Shown here piece by piece: positions 58,101 to 64,000 of a stretch of DNA of 64,000 bases (its first letter is position 1; every line of letters begins with the position of its first letter). The DNA comes from Athripsodes cinereus (Eukaryota > Arthropoda > Insecta > Trichoptera > Leptoceridae), in NCBI GenBank assembly GCA_947579605.1, contig OX388316.1, positions 12,527,290 to 12,591,289 on the forward strand, written 5' to 3'. The position numbers and the translations under genes are program-made. Below the pieces are notes generated by a model that saw only the letters and a list, made by a program, of their open reading frames with translations, had not been told where the DNA came from and made no database searches.

Positions 58101-58575
58101 AAATAGTATCTTAGATCCAATACTCGTAATAAAATATGTGACTTTTGTTGAAAATTCAAGAAATAACGATGAATAACCTCAAAAAAAAAATGAAAATATT
58201 TAATTTATTACAAGCTCTTGATGGGTTATATAACTTTTGAGCCCAAATATGCTTTTAAATCGTATATTATATCAAAGGAATCTGAGTCAACCAGAAAAAC
58301 GTAATTAATTATTTTATTTATTTTTCATGAATCATCAATTTATATATTCTAACCCGACGTACTTTTTGCCCTGAAACGTTGTAAATCGAACAGTGTCCTG
58401 CGATAGAACTTCATCCAGGCCATCAAGTATCCAGTGAACGGAAAAACAGTGCTCTGTTTAGCCTTCTATCAATGGAAATTTTCAAGTCGGGTTCCCGTAA
58501 GGTCAACATATCTCTTGTATGACAAAGACTACAAATCTGCAATTCGAAATTTACCAGGTAAGCAATCTTACTACT
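55115..58575. other. AT-rich noncoding DNA, no gene recognised
   Basis: Open frames at 55810-56010, 56580-56798 and 57566-57757 have no domain signature, no neighbouring coding potential and AT-driven composition. Confidence 0.5.
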
Positions 58576-58580
58576 TTTAC

Positions 58581-58743
58581 GAAATAAATAAAACAATTAA
58601 TGTTTTATTCTACTATTTGTTTATTTGACGAGAGAGACGTCTTTCGTCTTGTTAGGAGATTGACAATGTCCTAACAAGGCGAAAGACGTCTCTCTCGTCA
58701 TATAAACAAATAGTAGAATAAGACATTTTGTTTTATTTATTTC
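58581..58743. mobile_element. Fold-back element, 163 bp
   Basis: GAAATAAATAAAACA at 58581 pairs with the end at 58743. The inner stem (TACTATTTGTTTAT, GACGAGAGAGACGTCTTTCG, CTTGTTAGGA) pairs almost perfectly with 58669-58728, leaving a loop of about 11 nt around 58656-58668. The whole element is one long hairpin, similar in architecture to 52520-52716 but unrelated in sequence. Confidence 0.9.
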
Positions 58744-58804
58744 GCTATGGAATTCTACTACCTAAACATACGACACAGTTAATGAACTTACAACTATTAT
58801 TTAT

Positions 58805-61335
58805 CATTAAAAAAATTAAAACGTAGCTACAAAAGAAATTATGTATTAAAATAAGTTCGATACTGAAACGATTATTACATTATAACTGTTAAATTGAATA
58901 AATTAATTAATTTTCTAATTTGACACCAAATTTAAAAGCCAGTACCTACCTACCAAAGCCAGCCTAGTAGTAGATTTGATCTGTATCTACTACATTCTTT
59001 TACAATATATTTGACATTTTTAAAAATTCGCTTTGTAGTATTGATTTTAGCTCAATTATGCTCTCCAGCACACTCCGCCCTGTTACGCTGCTGATTAAAT
59101 CTAATTGAGTGGAATTATTATAGTGTACTATTATTTGGTACTTAAACAACAAAATATTATGAAGTACCAACTACCATAGAAGAATAAAAACGCTATTTAA
59201 GCAACAATAAAGTACCTACTGATACATATATACTAGTCTGGTGTCTACAAATATATTATTTATCTACATAATCATAATGTGAATATGATTAGTTTTCAGA
59301 TCACCATCGTTTGAAATTTTCGCTGTGTCCTTATTGATCTATATGGTGTAGACAAGTAGGTACCTAACGCAGTTCTAATTTTCCCAGAAAACATGTTCCA
59401 AAATTACTAATTATAATCTAATATTATTTCTTTTCACCTCATTGCATTGAGATAATTATGACAATTTTTCGAATGTTTTGTGAGTAACACTGAGGAAAAT
59501 CCATATTTATTATTAATTTAAAAATAAAAGGAACATTGTACATATTTTCCACTCAAATAACTGTATTTAGTTATAAGTGTTATAACGTTTCCGGAACTAC
59601 TTGTTTCGTCATCAGTAACAATAAGTAGGTACTATCAATACATCGGTAACAGTAATGTTACTGATAATATCTCAAGAGTCAAACAAAAGTTTTAGTCTTC
59701 ACGAGCAAGTGGGCAGCCCGAATGACCGGCCGGCAAATTCGCCTCTTGGGAATATTTTAAACGATATTTTTAACTTTGATATCGTCTTAAGGAATAAAAA
59801 AGTCAATACATATATTATTGAATCGGAAATGCACATATAAAAAAATATACAAAAAAGGCAAAAATACGATGTCAAGAAACTTTTTTGTTGATCCAAAAAG
59901 ATAGTGTGCCGGGGGTCACCAATACCAGAGTAGTGCGGAAACCAATATCACTCCATACTAATATATATACACCAAGCAAGTTGAGCGCTATGATCTAGAA
60001 GATAACAGGGTCTTTTGTACTGGACGCTTTTCGCGTGGCTCAAGACAGAGACAAAATGAACCAAGATAACCTAGGAGGTATACTGCTGCTATCATCGTCA
60101 GACATGAGAAAAAAGAAAAGAGTAAGATATTGAGAAGAGGACTTATGAGTTCATTATACAGTTATTCCACTATATACTGGCCACTGTTTGAGTTGCTTCG
60201 AGGGTAAAGACTAATTAATTCATGTGCAATATGGAAATACAAACAACAATAGGTACATGAATCACAAATAGACTGACCTAAATATACATACCTACCTAAT
60301 TATACAAATTTATTTCCATAAAAGAAATAGTGAGATGTCATCGTATTAATTACTTTCTTTTTTAATTTTCCTAATTTCACCGCATTATAATTAATTACTT
60401 ATGAAACTTTTTGAAATAATTATAATTAGTTTTCATCAAAACTGTCACACTTTCTTAAAAATTACATGTTTTAATTACATTTTTATGCATGTGTGTCATT
60501 TTCACAAAGGTCGTAATATATGAACATGGCATGACCATAGCAATATTTTCATAAAGTGACGGTTTAATATTAAACGCCATTTTTTCAAAGCTCTAGATAC
60601 TTCAGAGTAGAAAAAAATCAGATAAAATCTTTCGTGCAAAAGCTCGCAGTGCTTCCGAGAATTTTTTCATGATATTAAATAATTCATAAAGTTTCTGCGT
60701 AGAAGTGAAAAATAACATGTGTAGGAATATCTAATATTTTTAACAACATAGCGAAGTATTTTAGAAGGCCGATATTAGGATAAGCTTAATACTTATTAAT
60801 ATATAGGTAGGTATTACAATATTCATAATCTGCTCGGAAGTTAGTTACACATGGTTTAAGCACATCAAAGTGAGTGTTGCTACAAAATCTTGTGATCTAT
60901 CGCAAAGGGAATATTTCACCGACTAATTAAAAGTTTAAATTATTATTATTGTATACCTACCTAAATGCTGCGTACGTAGGTACTGAATACTACGAGTATT
61001 CCATTTAAATCTACACTCCAATGATTTCATAAGAGTGACGTCACAGTACCATCATTAGTAGTTGTAAATGGAGTTTCCTTTAAAAATAAATATAATATCA
61101 TCTTGTATTACAGTACATATTATCCGCATAAGATTCTCTTGATCTTGACAACCGACTTGGGTTATTAATAATGAAAGAGAAAACATTACGAATCTAATAT
61201 TTAATAATAACAAATCGGGTTATTAATAAAAATGTATGAAAATAATAATTATAAAGTGTTTTTTAACTTTAATTGATTAAAGTTACTATTTTTTTTTACA
61301 TAGGTATACCTATTGTAAATGAAATTTTTTAATTT
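58805..61335. other. AT-rich noncoding DNA
   Basis: No gene was recognised. The frames around 59655-59896 on both strands overlap and lack motifs. Confidence 0.5.
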
Positions 61336-61341
61336 ACGTAT

Positions 61342-61592
61342 TTGATATGCAACACGAAGGACATCGAAAGATGGAGTAGGAAAAGGAGACGATTCTGGAG
61401 AGACCATGTAGATCGGATGGCTGAAAACAGAATCGTACATATAGCTGCTAAGGAAACACCAGTCGGTTCACGTCCCCGAGGAAGACCACCAAAAAGATGG
61501 AAAGACAGCTGGTCTTCAGCATCACAAGAGGCATCAACTTCTGACTTAACAGGTCGATGATCTACATTACGAGGAACAAGAAGAAGAAGTAT
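61342..61592 (+). pseudogene. LINE C-terminal fragment with (GAA)n tail
   Basis: The frame 61342-61560 encodes RWSRKRRRFWRDHVDRMAEN, a RIVHIAAKETPVGS block and RPRGRPPKRWKDSWSSASQE, the typical WxxHVxRM...RPxGRPPKRWxDxW end of an insect LINE. It ends at a TGA (61558-61560), followed 15 bp later by AAGAAGAAGAAG. It is 5'-truncated. It differs in family from the copies at 1.7, 7.2 and 9.2 kb. Confidence 0.87.
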
Positions 61593-61599
61593 TTGATGT

Positions 61600-62940
61600 G
61601 TTGCACGGCGTTTTTTTAAAGCTCTTTATTGTCATTGAGGTCAAGCTTTCAAATAACTTTTCTTTACTAATGTTATTTATTTCTAAGTGCTTATATTATA
61701 ATAATATGATAATATAATAAATTTTTACTCGATGATATTTATTACACCCAATGTGTTCATCCTTAAAATCTGTCCTAGAGGATTTTGCAATTTTAGTTCC
61801 AGAAAGACAACATCATTCTTTTTTTATACCCTCACAGTCATAAATAAAAATACTTACATAAATATTAAATTATTCCATTCATGCATTATTATAAGCAAAC
61901 AAAATTCAATGTTATAGATGAAACAATAATAAACAAAACGAGTTCGTTGGCACTGCCAACTAATAATAGATACTTATATTAAAATGGTAATGATATCATA
62001 AAACTTTGTTCAAATCTCATCACGGCGGTAAAGCAACAGCGCCGCGCAGTGTATAGGTATAGGCTTTTTCAGTATCAGGACGCGTAATAGAGTCTTCATT
62101 ATTAAATCGATCTTCAATCTTGCCTCTTCTCTTTTAGAAGTTCAGTCACGCATTGAAAAAAGATGTCAATTAAAAGTTTCCCCATCTCAAGCAGCAGTTG
62201 GTAGACTTGGTAGCACCAACCAACGTAGTATATTATCATAAAAGAAACAAGATTCCTCTGGCGGCATACTTCGTGATATTATAATTTATTTAATAAATTA
62301 TTCATAAATAAAGTAAAAAATAATGACAATATCATTGCAATCGCCACCCTCATCGTACTTATAATTTCTTCGTTGTTCCATATTATTCCACTCCTGCCCT
62401 CAATCTCAATCGTATAGCAATTAGCAAAGGAAACCGCTTGTAGAATATTGTACGTAGAGTGGTACTAGTAGTAGAAGTAGGAGTCTACTATACAAGAAGA
62501 TCTGATAATAATATATACTAGATCGTGATCAGCAATATTAATGAACAAATTCTACTCAAATACCTCCACACTACCCCATAAATCATCCTTCTTATTCAAA
62601 TAATACACATCCAATGCTAGGCTTTATGGCTGAAACCATCGGTTCATGAAACTCTTAACAATTACAAAATTGATTAATCACGGTTATATCTACATATATA
62701 TGTTATTTTTCAATCTATTCCGATTTAATATGAATTTGAAAAATGTTAAACTAAACACTGTTTAATTTTCACGTATGATTCGTACGTGAAAATGAACACT
62801 TGTAATAAAACTTATATTAAAATGAATTTTCACAACGTAAACGCACCTACTTTAAATTTAACTATTCCGATTTATTTGTCAGTTTCTTATAGTATCTACT
62901 TTTACATATTTCTTATGTGTTTATGTGAATAATTAGATAT
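61600..62940. other. AT-rich noncoding DNA
   Basis: No gene is seen. A perfect 10-bp hairpin TTTTCACGTA / TACGTGAAAA lies at 62766-62792. Confidence 0.5.
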
Positions 62941-62983
62941 TGTTTTAAATTAAATTGGTAACAAGCAAAAATAATCATTGTAC

Positions 62984-63218
62984 CGCACGGCCGCCGCTCC
63001 TCTCGGCTGGCAGGTGACAAAGCCTCTGATAGCTCCACAGCGGTACCGTACTCCGGATGGTATGGAGCAGGGGGTGAGTAGGGGGGTTCGCTGGTTACAG
63101 CCTCCGCTTCGGCGACGTATGGCGCGCCGGGTATGATGATGGTATATGATAATCCTCCGTGTAAACGGTGGGCGGCCCAGACACCGACACAGTCCGCACA
63201 CGTCGGAGACTCTCTCGT
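62984..63218 (-). CDS. Possible host exon (minus strand), product unknown
   Basis: The minus strand is open from 63218 to 62916 after a TGA at 63221-63219. The upstream 78 codons are not AT-driven: GAPYVAEAEAVTSEPPYSPP followed by APYHPEYGTAVELSEALSPA. This Pro/Tyr/Ser/Glu-rich composition suits the disordered part of a transcription-factor-type protein. There is no ATG before the AT-rich end, so it would be an internal or 3' coding exon. A candidate 5' splice site is CG|GTACAATG at 62983, and the sequence before ACGAGAGAG|TCT offers a possible 3' splice site. A competing minus-strand frame starting with ATG at 63222 is also open (90 codons) but its product is Arg/Cys-rich and looks like a shadow. 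I do not recognise a family. Confidence 0.3.
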
Positions 63219-63740
63219 TCAACCGGCCTGGGGATGTTTACTTCCGCCGACACCACCTCGCTTCAACACCTAGGCGCGGCTAGCTAGTGCACTCGCAAGT
63301 ACGGGCGAACCGGGCAATGATCCCAGCAAGCGCTGACTATATTGAGTACACTAGAAGCCACACGGCGGCGTATTCACAAGGCGGTGCCGGGTCACGGTAA
63401 CCACCTCAGTGCAGGTATCACTCGAGAACTCGTCGGCGATTGGAAGGTGTGCGACGATCTGTTGCCTGCAGTTCAATGTAGTAGGTAGAGTAGTAAAACG
63501 CGCGGTTGTATTTAGAGAAGAGAAGAGTAGAGTAATTTATTTAAGAAATGAACATGTATATAAAGCGGCCGATACTCGCCGTCCGCGCACCTCACCACAC
63601 AGTGGCGGGAGCGCGGCGCGGACGCGTATCGGTCGACGTAAGTAACCTCCCCACTCCTGCGCGACACCTCACATGCAAGCGGGCTGCCGCACAGGAAACA
63701 TCTCGGGGAGGCAGACACAACATTATTATAATGATACATG
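62985..63740. other. GC- and CpG-rich region, likely gene 5' end
   Basis: This is the only extended GC-rich part of the window, with frequent CpG (GGCCGCCGC, GGCGACGTATGGCGCGCCGG, GCGCGGCGCGGACGCG). Flanks on both sides return abruptly to AT-rich sequence. In insects such islands usually mark exons or promoters of conserved genes. Features inside are listed separately. Confidence 0.7.
63557..63637 (+). promoter_or_regulatory. Candidate core promoter and short first exon
   Basis: A TATA box, TATATAAAG (63557-63565), is followed by GC-rich DNA. Transcription would start about 30 bp on, near 63588-63600, where a CACAGTGG string loosely resembles an initiator. At 63638-63643 the string GAC|GTAAGT is a near-consensus 5' splice site. 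Together they would define a first exon of 40-50 nt without an in-frame ATG. The downstream exon would lie outside the window. Each element could occur by chance; the combination inside the CpG-rich island raises the odds. Confidence 0.35.
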
Positions 63741-63883
63741 AATGATATGCTGACTACACTCATCGCACGGCTGGGAATGTCGTGGCGTCATAGTCTTTAT
63801 TTATTCTACCCATACCGATACGATGTAGTGTGCCATTACATTGAATTATGATATGAAATGTTACATTTACATTGATTAAGAAT

Positions 63884-63907
63884 TATTATTATTATTATTA
63901 TTATTAC
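63884..63907. repeat. (ATT)n microsatellite
   Basis: About eight tandem ATT units. Confidence 0.95.
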
Positions 63908-63934
63908 TGACAAAGAGACGATTCTTACAGGGAT

Positions 63935-63972
63935 CTTTACAGCTGAAGGCCAATGCGATCCCAGAAGAAAAT
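63935..63972 (+). repeat. Short dispersed repeat shared with 29118-29150
   Basis: TTTACAGCTGAAGGCCAATG CGATCCCAGA near the window edge matches the segment at 29118. The family is unknown. Confidence 0.55.
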
Positions 63973-64000
63973 CAACAACATCCAGACAACAACACAACAA

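Noticed and set aside
61036..61043. Perfect cAMP-response-like palindrome TGACGTCA
   Set aside because: An 8-mer is expected about once by chance in 64 kb, and no promoter context surrounds it.

Overview
The window is animal nuclear DNA, very AT-rich, almost certainly from a moth or butterfly (Lepidoptera). The evidence is the repeat content: a Helitron with the typical lepidopteran ends (5' TC..., 3' hairpin plus CTAG), a mariner element, tRNA-derived SINEs, many 5'-truncated non-LTR retrotransposon ends with short microsatellite tails, and the palindromic string GTAGGTACCTAC scattered throughout. No bacterial-type gene organisation is present. I could not recognise a single intact host protein-coding gene. 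The open frames of 60-140 codons are almost all either pieces of transposons or chance frames in AT-rich DNA.

Layout. 1-10.5 kb: noncoding DNA with C-terminal fragments of several LINEs (1.65-2.0, 4.9-5.1, 7.2-7.6, 9.2-9.5 kb), a 3-copy tandem repeat (3.1 kb) and many copies of one short dispersed repeat, here called family A. 10.53-13.23 kb: a complete but dead 2.7-kb DNA transposon with terminal inverted repeats (TAGGGTGGAAC), an 8-bp target duplication (CCGAACAG) and a broken long gene. Its protein resembles a widespread, poorly characterised metazoan family. 13-33 kb: mostly AT-rich filler with family A copies, a perfect 75-bp inverted repeat element (14.9-15.4 kb), SINEs, a hAT-type MITE with 8-bp duplication (27.5-27.9 kb), a second 382-bp inverted-repeat MITE with 8-bp duplication (30.9-31.3 kb), and a small MITE (24.7 kb). 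33.2-34.5 kb: a mariner element with precise ends and TA duplication, its transposase broken. 38.2-40.5 kb: a Helitron carrying a nested SINE, an inverted-repeat element and a LINE scrap. 40.96-42.70 kb: the longest coding relic, a LINE reverse transcriptase with the YADD motif, one internal stop and an internal deletion. 43-62 kb: AT-rich DNA with fold-back elements (49.7, 52.5, 53.8, 58.6 kb), a 97-bp tandem array of about nine units (50.3-51.1 kb), a SINE nested in another repeat (54.8 kb) and a LINE end (61.3-61.6 kb).

62.98-63.75 kb is different: GC- and CpG-rich, with a TATA box and strong 5' splice site on the plus strand and a Pro/Tyr/Glu-rich open stretch on the minus strand. It is the best candidate for the 5' end of a real host gene, probably one extending beyond the window. 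The rest is best read as intergenic or long-intron DNA built up by successive, datable transposon insertions.
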